A stretch of 64,000 nucleotides of DNA from Rhynchonema sp. JSB1_4 (lineage: Eukaryota > Nematoda > Chromadorea > Monhysterida > Xyalidae), in NCBI GenBank assembly GCA_030248065.1, contig JASAMV010007403.1, positions 62,001 through 126,000 of the forward strand. The letters are read 5' to 3'. Under the pieces are notes generated by a model. It did not search any database, was not told where the DNA came from, and worked only from the letters and a program-made list of their open reading frames with translations. Shown here in pieces: positions 24,838 to 39,167 of the stretch. Both the position numbers and the translations under genes were made by a program. Each line of letters opens with the position of its first letter. The first letter of the stretch is position 1.

Positions 24838-25606
24838 ATTGCAGCCAAAACACCGATCACCAGATATTGTTTATTTATCGATAAAACGATAATTCTTTGA
24901 TTGTACTGCGTCGTACTTGAACAGGAACATACATAACTCCCAAAAATGGGAAAGAAATAAATACATACAACAGGAGAGACAGAAACAGAACAAGGAAATG
25001 CAACGAGAAATGCATGAATGGGTAACAAGTGTAACCAGCACAGAGCCTGTTTATAAAGCCGAAATTAAAGAAAATCAACAACAGAGATACGGCGGAGGAA
25101 GCAAATTCTGATATGAAGAGAAGAGATAACATTGATATCGTATGTTGTAATCAACATTAACTGACCATTAATCTTGTAGCTCATATCTGCAAATACTGCA
25201 CCAAAATTATAGGGAAAACAACATGTTTGTTTTCACCAAGATTTCATGAAAAAGAAAGACCAAAGTCGTCAAAGAACAACCGTCCGTAATGAATGAATGA
25301 AGTAATGAAATGCATACGATGATATAAGACATTTACAGTTGAGATTTTTGGCAGCAAGAGTACAAAAGGGTTAAAAAAATGAATTGCACCTATGGTAATG
25401 CAGTGATAAACGGCGGAATTCTTTTGATCCTGAATTCATGTGTAGAAAAGAGAATAAGACATTGAGAATCGGCACAGTATAATAAAATAGCACTTACACA
25501 CAGAAAGTGACAGAAAATATGAACGAAAAGCACGTCATACTCGTGAATAGATTTGGCGAATCGTAGCACAACATTGCAACATCGGACATTGAACAAGGCG
25601 CAACAC
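24838..25606. other. Intergenic, zinc-finger 5' end to FRMD4 3' end
   Basis: AT-rich sequence with no supported gene. It must hold the promoter of the zinc-finger gene and the 3' UTR of FRMD4 but I see no clear element. Confidence 0.5.
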
Positions 25607-28600
25607 TCAAACAACTGTGGCTTGTTTCGCTGCAGAAGTCGGTGATACGCTGCTGAAATGGACAATATTTCAATATACATAACCATAGCAGGGTGTTATA
25701 AGTTCACCGTGGAATATCAGGCCAACATATTGTCCAATGTTTTAGTACGAAAAAAAAACAATGCTGCCCACTAATTCCTACCTGCCATTTACGATAGCGT
25801 TAGCGAGCTGATGTTTCAACGGCGATCTATATGGCGGCAGCTGCACAACGCGACGCACATGCGCTGCGTATTTGAGAGCGTCTGATGTTTCGAATGGCTT
25901 GGTCATCTCGATCACTTCCGGCGTCACTCGCTGTTCGGGGGAGACGGGAACATTCTGTTGTTGTTGTTGCTCGCGGACCTGAAAAAATTGCATCACTTAC
26001 GAGGTTCAGCTACAGTGTAATGGCCGGGGGGATGGGGATTCCTTAAGGGGTAGGTACCGTGCAACCACCCTTGGGGAAAGGGTAGGTACCTTGCAACCAT
26101 CAATTTATGGTTTTAATAGGCAAAAATGGATGTCTTTCAACATTAAAAATCCCAAAACACATTTTCGGCCAAAATTCAAAAAAGTACCATTTTTGCCAGT
26201 TTTTGTCGTATAATACAGGCTAAAAACACCCTTTTTTCAGACCTCAGCTGCACCTTGCAACCTTCTGAAAGCTGGTTAGGGGGTACCTTGCAACCATTTG
26301 TCTGCCACTACACTGTTCAGGTACATTGATGACCATCTGTTGTTCACTGTGTCAAATGAAAGTACGCATAAACTTGACATCCTGAACAACCACATCTTGC
26401 CATCCTGAACAACCAAAACATTTGTTGACTGGACGAAATTGTTATCAACAGTCAATTTTGTGGTACAACACCGCCATTCAAACAGGCATCACCACGCAAC
26501 CAAGACAGATTAGTTCTGATACGACATTCTCGATATTCTTGCACCCTTCACCTGTTGTCTCATTCGCTGCCTGGCTTTGATCAGCCTCCTATCCAGCGAT
26601 CCCGAATATCTCAGATTCGAAGTCGTCGGCGACATCCCATTTACATGTTGCGGCGAAACATCACTGGGCTGGACAGGTGGTGGTGTACGCATTGCCGTGC
26701 TGGATTGATGGCGGCGCACCAATGGGGATGCAGGGGCGGGCGGAGGTGGAGCTGCACGTGAAAGTAACATTGCAACATATTCAATTGGTTCTTCTTTGAA
26801 AAATTTTACATCTATAATTGGCACCTATAATTTTATTTTGTGCGAAAAATCTGAAAATACCAAATGCAGATTACGAAAACTGCAAAAACCTACAATTACA
26901 ATGAATGGTACATTCAGCTTTCCACCATTTTCACTACGACGAAACCGAGCAATTCCATTCACCAACCATGATGCACGCCAGTCCTCTGGAGTCCCTCATC
27001 TACACTGTCATATCGCCATGACGTACGCTGACGCGGCACATTGTACGCGCCTTGTTTGTGCTGAATAATCAAAGTAGGAACATGAAACACTGCAACAAGG
27101 ATTGTGTGATGAGAGCATTGGAAACAGATATATCAAAAATGTTAGGAAGAGCAACAAACCATCGAGCTATCGCCGCCAGCCGTCCGAAAATCAGCCAACG
27201 GTTGCAGACTGGTGGACGGGGGAAGACTCTGCAATTGCAAAACACATACTTGGTGCCTGAATTATCAAGGAAACATTGTCAATTGATAAGCATAAGGTAA
27301 TAACTAGCACCAACCTGCAATGAATTCTGCGATTGCGTTCTGTGTTGCGAGGCGAGTGAATTGGTGCTCGAGCCAAGGGCAGCGCCGTGTTGTGACAGTA
27401 GAGTGGGATAGTTGCGTTGTCGATAGGAGGATTGGTAAGACGGCGGTTGGTAGCCCACGTTCTCGTAACTGCAAATTCGTTCGTGAGTTGCAGAAAACAG
27501 ATTCAGCAATTTAGATTTGACAATGAGAATGAGCCAACAACACTCACACAGGCAGCACCGGGTTGGAGGAGGACGGCGAGAGCAGACGTGACACGTGCTC
27601 GGTGGTCAACATCGGTGATCGTTGATGGGTACGGCTGGGGGACTGCAATTGGATATAAGATTATGTCATGAGATGAAAATAGTAATACTGTTTTTCCTAC
27701 CAAGCACTAATCTTGCACAGGATGGAATTTCATCAATGTATTTTAATGGTCAGCTGCAGCTTTTCAGGCTGACCAGATGTCCTCCCTACAAGACATATTC
27801 CAAATGAAACCGCAGTTCAACCAAGCCACCTCCCTACTGCACAACAACAACAACCCCAACCTGCGGCCAATTGTACTGTAGCTGGTGCATGTTGTTCTGC
27901 ACAAAGTGGTCCATGATCCCCACTACAGCCCCAAAAGAACGCAGCGTGAATTACCCCCATGTATCAGTCTTCACTCTGTGCAGGATAACCTGCATCAACT
28001 ACATTGCAAAAACCCAACGCACCGCCATAGCCGTGGCGACACTACTGCTGTGCATTCTGCCATTCCATTGCACTTCATTCACCATCCTGTCATCCACGTT
28101 CACGCTGTATTTTCTCGGTGGAGTAGGGGGCAGTCGATATGGTTGTTTGTTGGGTGTGGATTGTGTCGAACCACTGCTGGTTGATGGAGTCATTGGCAAC
28201 GTGTGCGTGCGGGCGTCTGAAATTTTCCCGTTTAATATATTCAACCACAAACAAAAAAACTGAAATATTCTGTTTCACGATCAGCAAATCAACGTGACAT
28301 TCCATTCCGCATGACGAAGTTCCAGAAGCCGGAAATGTAAGCAACCATACTAAGTTTACAACATCACAGCAACCAGTTGAAATATAGCAATCTAAATGGC
28401 TGAACTCACCACAAATCCTATTGATCTGATCAACATTTGCGCCTGTCAAATCAGGCATCGAGCCCCTGGGCGTGACCGGTGCGGATTGCATGGTCTTCAA
28501 CGGGAATCCAGTGAAGTTCGGGAATGCTTTCTTGCCTGCTGGAAATAAGAAAGCCGCATAAACGGACATTCTCGGTTGGTTTCTTTACTTTTTGTTAACC

Positions 28601-31600
28601 AAAACTACTTGCAACAACTCAACATAATAATGAATGAATGTTTCACCTTGTCCGACCAATCTGCCAGCGGCATGTGCGACCAGGTCCGGTTGACTGCCAC
28701 GATGTTTCATGTATGCCAATTGCTGCTCGATGTCACGCTGCCTGCGTCTGGCGGCGTCCCAGTCGCGTTGTCGCTTCTTTCGCACCGATTTGTTCGTGTG
28801 CTTGTCGGACGCGAGACGACCGGCCGCTGACACGATACGACGTTGCACTTCGAGCTCGGTCTCCAGACGCGATAGCAGGTCGTGCTGGAAAGAATTGACA
28901 TAAAAACACATGACACGGCGGCGACCGACCAGAGTTACAAACGATTATGGACATTTCGGCTCCGTTCTGCTGTGATTCTCGTCATTTTCATTCCACTATA
29001 AGAGACCATTTTCTTAAAACAGACCAACAGTACCAGGTCCCGTCTCGAGCATGTGACCATTGAACAATGAACAAGACGGTCGAAGATGATCAACCAATCA
29101 AACTGGTCCAATTACTGAACACTGCAATCAAACCAACCTTATCCTTATTCTTGAACAATTCTTCCGGCAACGCAAACGTGGTGCCGATTCGTCGCTGTAT
29201 CTTCGGTAGCGGATCACCGGGTCCGAGCGCTTTGTAGATTTCCTTCGGCATTTGACCAGTAATGTTCTGAAGACACACAATAAACTGTCTTCAGCTCGCA
29301 ACAAACAACAAAACAATTATGTTTCTTTAACATACCCCTTCTTCGACACAGGCATTCTTGAGCGCAGCCAGTCTGTCGGTCAACGAGCGTTCTAACTGCG
29401 CTTTTCTCTCTTTCAGTTGTTTGTACTGCTCCAAATCACGTTGTCGCTCGCCCGGGCCCTTGGCTGAAAGTTGGATCTAGCCATTATCACAAAATTTTCA
29501 AAAACATATGCAAATGCTCGTATTACGACTGTGCCAAAGGCCAAAATCCCCAACCAGTTTTCATGTTCGACTGCGAGCCTTGTGCAACGGCGGTGATCAC
29601 GTTTCGTGGTATGATGTCATCGACTGCACTGCCATTCTTTTGCGGCATCATCAGAGGCGGTAACGAAGTGAGGGAGCTGTCGGATGTCAAACTGCGAGTG
29701 AGACGTTCAGCTAACATGTTTGGGTCATCGGTGAAAGCCGCTAGGGTCCGCTGAAATTGAACACGTAGAATCGTGCATTCTGTGGGACACTGTTTTACCG
29801 TTTTGGTTGCTGCGGCACTATATCGTCACACACAATCTGTCTTCCTACTAAAAGCCGCCCATGATCAATGAGTCATAAAGACTAAAATCTTTTCAGCCAA
29901 CCATCTGACACTCCAAATATCTTACGTATACTGCATGTCAGGTCCGGTATCTTGAGCTTTACAACCCAATTGTTTTCACAATGGTGTACACACAACCCCA
30001 AATAAAGCCCATCAATAAAATCGAGAAAAATACCGTTTTGTGCGATCCACTGTCGAGATAGAACGTGTGCTGAGCGACGGCAAACGACCAAATGGCCTTG
30101 CACAACGCGGACGTAGCACAGAAAAATGCGTGGACTTGCACTGGTGACGAAACAAACGTACGACGGCTGACCGATACTCTGCAAATCAAAATGAAAAGCG
30201 AACACTACTGAAATTGTATGTAACTTACTGATGCTAGACTTGAAGGATTTCCAGTCCAGAGACGCAATAACAAACATGGCGATATATCTTAAGATTTTGC
30301 GCATAACCTCACAGGGAGCAGCTGGGAAACGCGCGCGAAACCACACCGCCAGCACACACACAGAGGAGCTCAAGAACAAACCCACAGATAAACACGAGCA
30401 AACAATAAAGCCATTCTTCACACAATGCACAACAGTCAGGGTGGTCAGTGACAAATTCCGCAACACGCGTCACGGCAGTCAACGAAAGGGTAAACAAACA
30501 AACACAATGACCAACACACGGGCTTGTCTTACGTCCTGGTTAGTGGGTACCGCCGGCCTAAGGTCACCAACAAGTGCACGAGTAAACTTTATTATGTGCA
30601 CCATTTTGCAGCATGGAAGAGAACATAAGCTGAGACAAGATCGGCTCCTACCAACACCCATGGTCAGAAAGATCAAACCCATTTCATGTAAACTATGTTG
30701 GTACGAACATGGTTCACGCTTCATTTCATTGCGAGAATTTGCGAACATGCGCGTGTGTTAGAACAGTGGTGTCGTTGAGAAATCGAAATTTTCCCATACC
30801 CAGCCCAATTTTCGGGAAATTTCCCATACATACCCCCAAAAATCAAAAATTTCCCATACCAGGGGGGGGGTTTTTCCAAAAACTCAAAAATTTCCCATAC
30901 ACGAGGGTGGGGGTTTTGAAAAAAATGACCCCAAAAATCTTCTAAAAGTGCCAAAATTGGTCTAAAAAGTGCTTAAAACAGAGTTTTCTTGCGGTAGTAA
31001 GCGATTTTTGACATTTTTGGACGAAAAATGGCCAATTTTGGTACTTCTCGGGGTCAAAAAGTCATTTCTTAGGGGTGCTTGTTCCAAAAGTGAAAAATTT
31101 CCCATACCCCATACCCCCGGCCGATTTCCCATACCCCATACCAGGGGGGGGTAACCCCCCCCCAACGACACCACTGTGCTAGAAACACCTTCTTGGGATA
31201 CAATGAACCAATGTAAATAGTGAAGCATGAATATTTGGTCAAAACACGTAAAATATTTTGAAAATTCCCATGCGTCGACTAAATTGGCAAAAACATCTGC
31301 CCGAAATTATGTGACCTTCACAAAGTGAAAAGTTCACCCCAGAACAGCACTTGAATTGCAATGCAGTCAAGCACAGCAGGAGGTGGTAACTTGAAAGGGC
31401 ACCACAGTAGGTGCATTTACACATCCAACCCATAAAACGCACCCAAATTGATCGCTATCTCATGGCGCTTTGTTGGCGACAGCTCCAGAGATGCATATTT
31501 GCTCTTACAGGAATTGACAATGTGTCAACAACGGCAAAACGATCAAATAATCGTCTTGAAAACACTTTCCTGGGCGGAAATAAAGCAAATACCCACACTA

Positions 31601-34600
31601 ACACCATATACTGCGCATAAAGTTTTATTAGATTGGGTGATAAAGTAAATCATCGCCAGAATTGTGGAAATACCGAACTATCCAGCCGGCATGTGTTAGT
31701 CACTCACTGACCTAACAAACAACCAAAATATTGAAAACGCAAGCCGTAGTGTATTGGTCATGCAACTGACACTGACTGTAGTTGCTGTGGTTGCATTCTT
31801 TCGCACGCAACAGTCACACACACCAGATATGAATGCGACCAAAAACCAGTCATGCCTGACTGACAAGTTATAATGCTTTTCTTTTCTTTACTGTCTAAAA
31901 TGAACACGGATCTTGTGCTCTGAACTGACGTTGAGGTTGAAGCTCACATTTCCTGAGAATGAGTTCTGCAATTATTCTGTTGTAAAAACAGTCTTAGTTT
32001 ACAACAGCAACAAGTGACGACACACAGGCACGCAGTCAGTCCTCCTGATTAGTAATACGACACTGCAACCGTCCAGACGTGGATTGGCCTACAATCTGAT
32101 AATTACATGTTAGTTTACTAATGGTCGGGCAAGGCAGGTCACTTATGCGCACAATGCATGTTGCTTCAGAAATTCAAAAATGGTGAAAACTGAAGGGTTG
32201 ACACACATACATACATTCTGAATTCATTCATGCTTCCACAATTAAGTCAGTGTCAACCACGCTTCACAAAACCCACAAGCAAGCCAACCACGAACAACAC
32301 AATGACAAAACCAACTGAGTGGTTGGATCGGCGACGGCTTGCATCAGCTCATCGTTATCTGCATCGCCGCGATGGCTCGATAATCGAATTGCAGCATCTT
32401 CGTACATGTTCAATGAACTGAGTGACTGTTGGACGCTGAAACAGACAAACAACATCAATGACATGCGTACTGGTACAACAACAACAGTGAACAACAACTC
32501 ATGACATCTTGAATTTATTGAACCCAAATTAAATATTCACAATAAAAGATGTGCAAACATCATGACTCTAATTGAATGACATAAGGCCATCAATCATGCT
32601 CAAGAAGCCATCGCCTTCTTCAGCAATGTTTCAAAAGCTTGTGTGATGATATGTAATGCCAACATTACACCATCAAGACAGTCATTCTAAACAGAAATTG
32701 ATTCAAAATACGATGAGGTCAACACAACGTCACGAATAAATAACGATAATTAGGTTGCACGAGCGCAACAGTGGCATGACCAGCAGATTGACAGCGGATT
32801 GGACAAAAGAAAGTGAATGACCATAATCCTATCCTGATCCTAAGCTGCTGCTTCAGTGCAAGAATAGATTGATGTAACATCTAACATCTGTTGGACGCGC
32901 AATTCAAGCGCAAGCCACATTGGGTTATGGTGACTCTAGAATTCGCATTCGTAACATGACATGATCCGTGGAACCGTGCCCAGGGACTTGATCAAACTGT
33001 GCATGACGACGCAAACATAAAAGTAACACAATAAATGACCATCAGCGCAGCGTGCAACATAAAATTTGTCGTCTCGGGGGAGGTTGGTGCACGGGTCTCA
33101 AGGGGGTCACCGCAATGAACGACATGCAAGATTCCTACACTGACAGGTCCCAACAGACAAATTAACTGTTTGAAAACCACATGTGACCCAGATTCATTGA
33201 GGAAAAATGCCGACAGCGAAAGCGAAATTCTGTCGAGCTGAACTAAATGAATTGCGGAAAACATAAAAAACACTTGGTTGTGGAAGCCACACGCGGATAC
33301 TCACCGCTTTCCGCCTCGAATTTCCAACGAAAACTTTCTGTCGCGATAATATAGATTCTCCAATTGTTTCCAGCGGAAGCTCTGCAAACGTTTCGATGAC
33401 TTGGCGGATGGCAAGAAGCAATCAAAAGGGCAAAATAGAATCTCTTGGTTTTTTGTTCTCTTGTAACATAGCCAAGAATTGCTCAGGGTTACAACTCACA
33501 CAAGCGTGAGTGCAACTGAGACAGCCGCAAAACTTTCAAACCAACCCTTTTCGGAGTCAACGAAGCGTCGAACTGAATGATTCCATTGGCATTGATGCCC
33601 AACAGCCATCTGGTACCAGCCTTGTCGAACACTTCGTAGAAATTCATACCGTATGTCGGCGACTGCTCGGCGATTGATACGAATCTGAGGTGTGAAAATC
33701 GGACAAAATTATCTAATAACAAGCAAACAGCGCAAGAAAACAGCACAAGTACCGAATTAGTACAGTCAACTGTCTATATAGTGAAATCGATCGGGCGGGA
33801 CAAGCATTTTTTCCACTATGTTGAATATTCATTATACAGAGCAATAATCAGGTGGTTAAGTTAACGGTGGATTCGGGACTAAAAATTAATTTACTGTGTA
33901 GAATTCGGTACCTTTTATTTTGCAGTACACCGTTTATTGAAGTTCACTATAGAGATTTGACTGTAATTACAAAATTGGCAACAACAAACTAACCCAATCA
34001 TAGCAACGCCAATTGTTGTGCCACAAAGCTGCTGATGTCTATCGGTGACGGCTTGTTGACTAAAAATGAACAACTGAGCCTCAGCCAATTTTTTTCAATA
34101 ACGCAAAAAAGCACTCACAAATTTTCGTCATTCACATTGTGTGCGCTCATAAAGCCGTCACGTGATGCAGGCAAGCCCAACTTTTGATACAGCGATTGTG
34201 TCACTTCGTTGCTAAAAGTGGACCAAAGTATGGTATCACGCTGCGCAAAGCCAAGTGTGTACTACAAAAGCTCACCTTATCTGGCAACAAACAAGGTTAC
34301 GTTACCACACCTCGTGTGCAAATAAAGCTAGTCATAACACGTGGCAAATTTAATTTTCTCTACAACTCAGCAACAGTTTCTTTGTGAATGCCCAAACCAA
34401 ACCAGTACACTCCAACTCCACTCCCCACCTTATATAATCGCCATTGTGCACTTGTAGCAAGTACGCAATCAGGTTCTGTAGCTGTCGTTCATTCTCAAAC
34501 ATCAGATTTCCTTTGTACAACTCGGCTCGTGCGTACAGGAAAAACAGCTCGACCGTACTCGGGTGCTCGACGCGCGATACATGCACTGTGAAGCTGGAAG

Positions 34601-35045
34601 GCAACGTTCGTTTTTATTGGAAAAAAATATGTAAAACCATGAAAAATATATAAAGAACAAAACTAAACTAAAAGAGCTGATTGTATGTAAACACCCACCG
34701 AACTAAATGCACCAATATCAGCGTGGCACCGGGCGTCAAGAATTTCCTTGGAAAATCATGGTCAAGTGCCCGCCTGTCTCTTTCGGTCTGCAGCCAGTGA
34801 AAATGCGATCTGTAAAATGTTTATTGATTCACCCAAGGTAGTCAAATACCATACAACTAAAAACAACGGAATACCAACTTGTCATCTGCATAGGCCAGTC
34901 CGAAGTATTGTTTGTCAGGATCCTTGAGTTTACAATTGGACGCAACAATGTTCAACAATTCGGTGGTTCGTAATCGCGGTTGGATGACTATGTCCAGTTG
35001 ACGACCGTCCAACAACACCACTTGTGCCCGACGACCCTCGCTCAT
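25607..35045 (-). CDS. FRMD4A: FERM domain-containing protein of the FRMD4A/FRMD4B family
   Basis: FRMD4 proteins are cell-junction scaffolds that link cytohesin/Arf6 signalling to Par3 polarity. Twenty-one phase-consistent exons give 943 residues: 34879-35045, 34699-34809, 34429-34593, 34119-34211, 33994-34059, 33546-33684, 33305-33381, 30034-30178, 29555-29750, 29336-29463, 29138-29266, 28647-28884, 28410-28538, 28023-28216, 27548-27642, 27315-27468, 27160-27228, 26967-27060, 26552-26751, 25782-25978, 25607-25652. The FERM domain begins MSEGRRAQVVLLDGRQLDI, with HFHWLQTERDRRALDHDF, QSPTYGMNFYEVFDKAG and QLENLYYRDRKFSLEI. After VAQHTFYLD comes the CUPID-like region (IQRRIGTTFALPEELF; AAGRLASDKHTNKSVRKKRQ) and a Pro/Ser/Gln-rich tail ending KQATVV. 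The first ATG lies exactly at an acceptor-like AG, so an upstream exon could add residues. Intron 7 (30179-33304) contains a hAT-like insertion. Confidence 0.92.
26013..26315. mobile_element. hAT-like element (CAGTGTA...TACACTG) in an FRMD4 intron
   Basis: Ends CAGTGTAATGGCC and TGCCACTACACTG are flanked by 8-bp near-duplicates TTCAGCTA/TTCAGGTA. Internal text repeats GGTACCTTGCAACCA, also present in the 63.6 kb element. Confidence 0.8.
30764..31176. mobile_element. hAT-like MITE, CAGTGGTGTCGTTG family, copy 1
   Basis: Inverted ends CAGTGGTGTCGTTG and CAACGACACCACTG with flanking TGTTAGAA/TGCTAGAA (7 of 8 identical). The interior is rich in TTTCCCATACC and G/C homopolymers. It lies in FRMD4 intron 7, inverted relative to the copy at 37.6 kb. 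Confidence 0.88.
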
Positions 35046-37558
35046 CTGCAAACAGTAGGACAGAAGTTCGGAAAAAAGATTTAATTTTCATGTACACTAC
35101 TCACTGCTGCAAGTACGCTACGCATACGCACCACTCTTTTGCAAGCTCTCGTCATCATTTTCGAACTACTATTAATTACTTCGGTATCAAAAACAGTGTT
35201 TCTGCCAAAATTCTTACATTAACAGCCGTGATCAGTCCTGATGATCACGGAAAACGACACAATGGAGTATTTGTATGAAAAAAACAGCTCAACAGTAAAA
35301 ACAGAACAATGATCAAACTGACAACCCAATTGCGCATGCACACACGCACACGTTCGGAAACTGAACACTCAGCCAGACAGCCACCAATCTAACATGACCT
35401 TGCCGCGTCAAAAAAACCTCGCAGCATACATTTGTTGCGTTTTTTACATTTTGATGCCTTAACTTAATGCACATAACAAATGGAAAGCATGCATAGTTCA
35501 TCGGTGGAGCGTGACTTTTTGCAGATCAGCCGTACCAGTGTTGCTGCGATTGCAATCTAGGCAGTGATCACCATACCAGCATCTGGATTAGACTTGACAG
35601 AACGTAGGTGGTTGTCCTGATTACTGCGTTATCTGCCGACGTGATTGAAGTTTAATTGAAAGGCATAAATCTCTAATCAGTCAATGTTCTGCACAAGCGC
35701 ATTAATCTGCACAACAGGGATCGGAGCAAAGAACATTACACAACGAGCAACAACAGTCTCTATTGCCTACTCTATCGCGCGCGGGTACGCAAGCCATTTG
35801 GGCGTCATGTAGTTTCACAACGAAATCAGTCCCGAATTTCCGACGGTCAGCTAACAACAACCAAGGCAGTGAGATGAAACCCAGCATCAGATCAGATACA
35901 TGTAATCTGCCACCGACCGTTACATTAGTCAGTTACCACCACAGCTACACCCAGCCAGTGGTGTAACACCCGGCAGCAGTAAGTCACATTAAGCAGCGAG
36001 TCAGTCACTATCATTTCCCTTGATTTCGACGGCTGAATGAGTCGACTTATGAAGGTTTTTGGGCGCAACTGTACAACAACAGACCAACGGAACGCACAAA
36101 ATTTGTGCACCCAGTAAACAACCAGACAACCGCATTTAACAGAAGAACGACAAAATGACTCACAGGGCTTTACACTCTCAGGGACACCAGGCACAAGCTA
36201 TACAACCACATATAGTTACATCGGACTGGCTACTGGGGCTTAGAATAGGATTAACAATATGGACACTGACACAAGCACATGCTAGCTGCATGAAACCAAA
36301 ATTAACCCCAAGGCTACCACTGTTTCTGGCACAGCAGACACTACAAAGTGACTTAGGGAACATAAATAAACGGAGATGAAATGAGCGCACAATACACCTG
36401 CTACATACACGCATGCTCCTACGAGTGGATGGAGTGACGCAAGCATGAATGAACTGAATTCCCGTTAGCGATGAGAACAAGCAAGGCAACGAAATTTACG
36501 CGTTTGAAAAAGTACGGAAGGATGAAATTTGTAATTGAACCCTGGGAAGTGCTTGCTTCCATCATCTGTTTTCCGTTCGGATCTACTAAGTGGACGGAAT
36601 TGTACAACGAATGGCTTATGAACCGCGCATGAAAACCCAAAAACATGACCCTAACCAACCGTTGACAACTTGTTGTAACTGGAACATAACCAGTTCTGCA
36701 TGACTTTGATCAATTGATCTGATGCACAATGTTTTTAGTAAATATTGAACTACGGAAATATGGAATCGGAACCACAGGCACAAAACAAAAACCAGTGAAT
36801 AGTTCACTGCTGACATCAGCAACATAAAGCAGCAACTGGTTAGTCGTACGAGATTGGCTTGTCTACAACAAAACTACGTGTGATGAGTACAAACAATTCA
36901 CATTAGTCACAGCAACAATAAAGCGGAGCGCGAAACAAAGCACGAGATGTATTATTATACGCCAATCTTTCCAGCCCACACCCCAGCGATGTGTGTACGA
37001 CTGTTGTGTACACAATTTGAGGGCACCGAGACGCTACGCCAAGATTTGAATGGCATAAGCCGTATGAGCGGAGCTGCCAACTATGTTGCACGTCTCTGCT
37101 CAACAGATGCAGCGGTGTTGTTGGGTAAAAGCAATGCATCGTCCATAAAATCAATGCATACACTAAAGCAAAGTAAACTAGGCCGAGGCACCAAACATAA
37201 ATGCAACACATCAACATTTACCACGTAGCGCAGAAAAGCGCTTCATCTTCATTTCGTTACAAGGGAAAAACAAAAAAAGGCGCAGCCTCACGAAAATTTT
37301 GAATGGATCTTCGTTGCTTCTCAAGCCATAGCGGCGCGCTGGATCAATATGAACACACACGGCACGAGAGAGTCGTGACTGCGAACGAACAAAAACAATA
37401 TCGAGCCCACCCCTCTGGCTTTCAGCTGTTCAATTTGATGTCAGACAAAGAAACATTCATGTCTCACTTATTTAACGAACACGGATTTTACGAAACGGAA
37501 GTCCAGTGACTGGTGTGGTTCCTGGTAGAGCACCAGCACACTAATTTCCCCTCCGAGC
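35046..37558. other. Region upstream of FRMD4 without a supported gene
   Basis: Expected to contain the FRMD4 promoter and any 5' untranslated exons. Open frames here have no family similarity or splice support. Confidence 0.5.
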
Positions 37559-38156
37559 CAGTGGTGTCGTTGGGGGGGGGGGTTACCCCCCTGGTATGGG
37601 GTATGGGAAATCGGCCGGGGGTATGGGGTATGGGAAATTTTTCACTTTTGGAACAAGCACCCCTAAGAAATGACTTTTTGACCCCGAGAAGACCAAAAGT
37701 GACCATTTTTCGTCCAAAAATGTCAAAAATCGCTTGCTGCCGCAAGAAAACTCTGTTTTAAGCGCTTTTTAGACCAATTTTTGGCACTTTTAGAAGATTT
37801 TTGGGGTCATTTTTTCAAAACCCCCACCCTCGGGTATGGGAAATTTTTGAGTTTTTGGAGAAACCCCCCTGATATGGGAAATTTTTGATTTTTGGGGGTA
37901 TGTACGCAGATCTGTGCAAATATATGTAATATATGTATATTGTCACTTTATTTTGAGATTACATATGTATATTAAACAAAAATTTACGTATATTATTGGA
38001 CTAAAAAAGCCCGCAACCCCTAATTTTTGGGCAAAAAGAACAAATCCTGACATATATTATTTTGGCCCCCGCCCCCGAACAGGTCTGTATGTGTGGGAAA
38101 TTTCCCGAAAATTGGGCTGGGTATGGGAAAATTTCTATTTCTCAACGACACCACTG
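37559..38156. mobile_element. hAT-like MITE, CAGTGGTGTCGTTG family, copy 2
   Basis: Ends CAGTGGTGTCGTTGGGG and CTCAACGACACCACTG with an exact 8-bp duplication CTCCGAGC on both sides. It shares its interior (GGTATGGGGTATGGGAAATT and onward) with copy 1 in reverse. Flanking sequence at 37510-37558 and 38157-38790 is itself repetitive (ACACTAATTTCCC motifs), so it inserted into older repeat DNA. Confidence 0.9.
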
Positions 38157-39167
38157 CTCCGAGCCCCGAGTACACTAATTTTCCCAATCTTTGCAGAAAA
38201 TTAGCATTTGTAGGCCTAAAATGGGCATTTTGTGGCCTAAAAGAAGTGATTTTCAGGTCAATGTTGTCAAAAGTGGCCAGAATGCACTCCTTATGGAGAA
38301 TGTTTTCCAAACAGGGGTAAAATAAGTCCAATTTTCAAAAAATGACTTTTTCCTGAATTTGGGCCTTCCCCCTCCCCATCTATCTCGAGCCGACCCCAAA
38401 GGGTATCTCGAGTAAGTAGATTTATGCTTTTCAATGCCAAAAAATAGGTGTTTTTCGACCTCGGAACCCCTAAAAATCGCGCGCAAACACCCAAAAATGG
38501 TCATTGTAAACCAATTTTCGGCAAAAATGTCAAAAAGTACCCATTTTTATGCCAATTTTGCAGTAGAATTGCATGCAAAAAACGGCCTTTTTTCGCCTTT
38601 TGACGGACCAATGGGGTATCTTGGGTAGCCTCTGGGGGTATCTCGAGTTACTCCGAAACCTTCTCCCCCTACGGTATCTAGGGTCGATTGCCCTGCCACC
38701 ACACTGACTGCTCCCCACGCTAATTTCCCTTCCAACAAAAGGAGGGAAAGGGAGGCTCACTAATTTCCCCGCCGACCAAAGAACTACACTGACTGGTGGG
38801 TGAGACCGCAGCAACGATCGTCATGAGCAGGGTTCCCACACAGCTAAATGGCGCAAAATCAACAGAATTAAAGAACGTTCAACTCACAATGTCGAGTGCG
38901 TCGTCGTCCACTCGGGTGTCTCCAGCAGCCATTCACATCAGCGCTCGTGTTGAATCAATGTTGTGCCTGGCTGCGCCGAATAATGATGAGGCACGTCGAC
39001 AATTCGTGTCTCCCTGCAGCGCAGCTTGTCGTTGATTATTTATAAAGATTTCTGAAATCATAACACAAGCATACCCCAGTTGCTTTGCACATGCTGTAAG
39101 TAAAATACAGCTCAGCAGCTCGCTCAGACCACCCCAGCGAAAAAAATAGAACCCCCGTATTCTATAG
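38157..39167. repeat. Older repetitive DNA flanking the hAT-like insertion
   Basis: Contains GGTATCTCGAGT motifs (several), CTAATTTCCC motifs and a right boundary near 38790 reading GAACTACACTG, resembling a CAGTG-type terminus. The left counterpart is probably near 37511 but mutated, so I do not assign a target duplication. No gene is supported through 39167. Confidence 0.45.

Noticed and set aside
29882..30466. 194-codon minus-strand open frame
   Set aside because: It is in a shifted frame over the true FRMD4 exon 30034-30178 and its introns.
37501..38790. A second, outer hAT-like element around the 37559-38156 insertion
   Set aside because: The right terminus is plausible but the left one is degenerate and the flanking 8-mers do not match, so I cannot define it.
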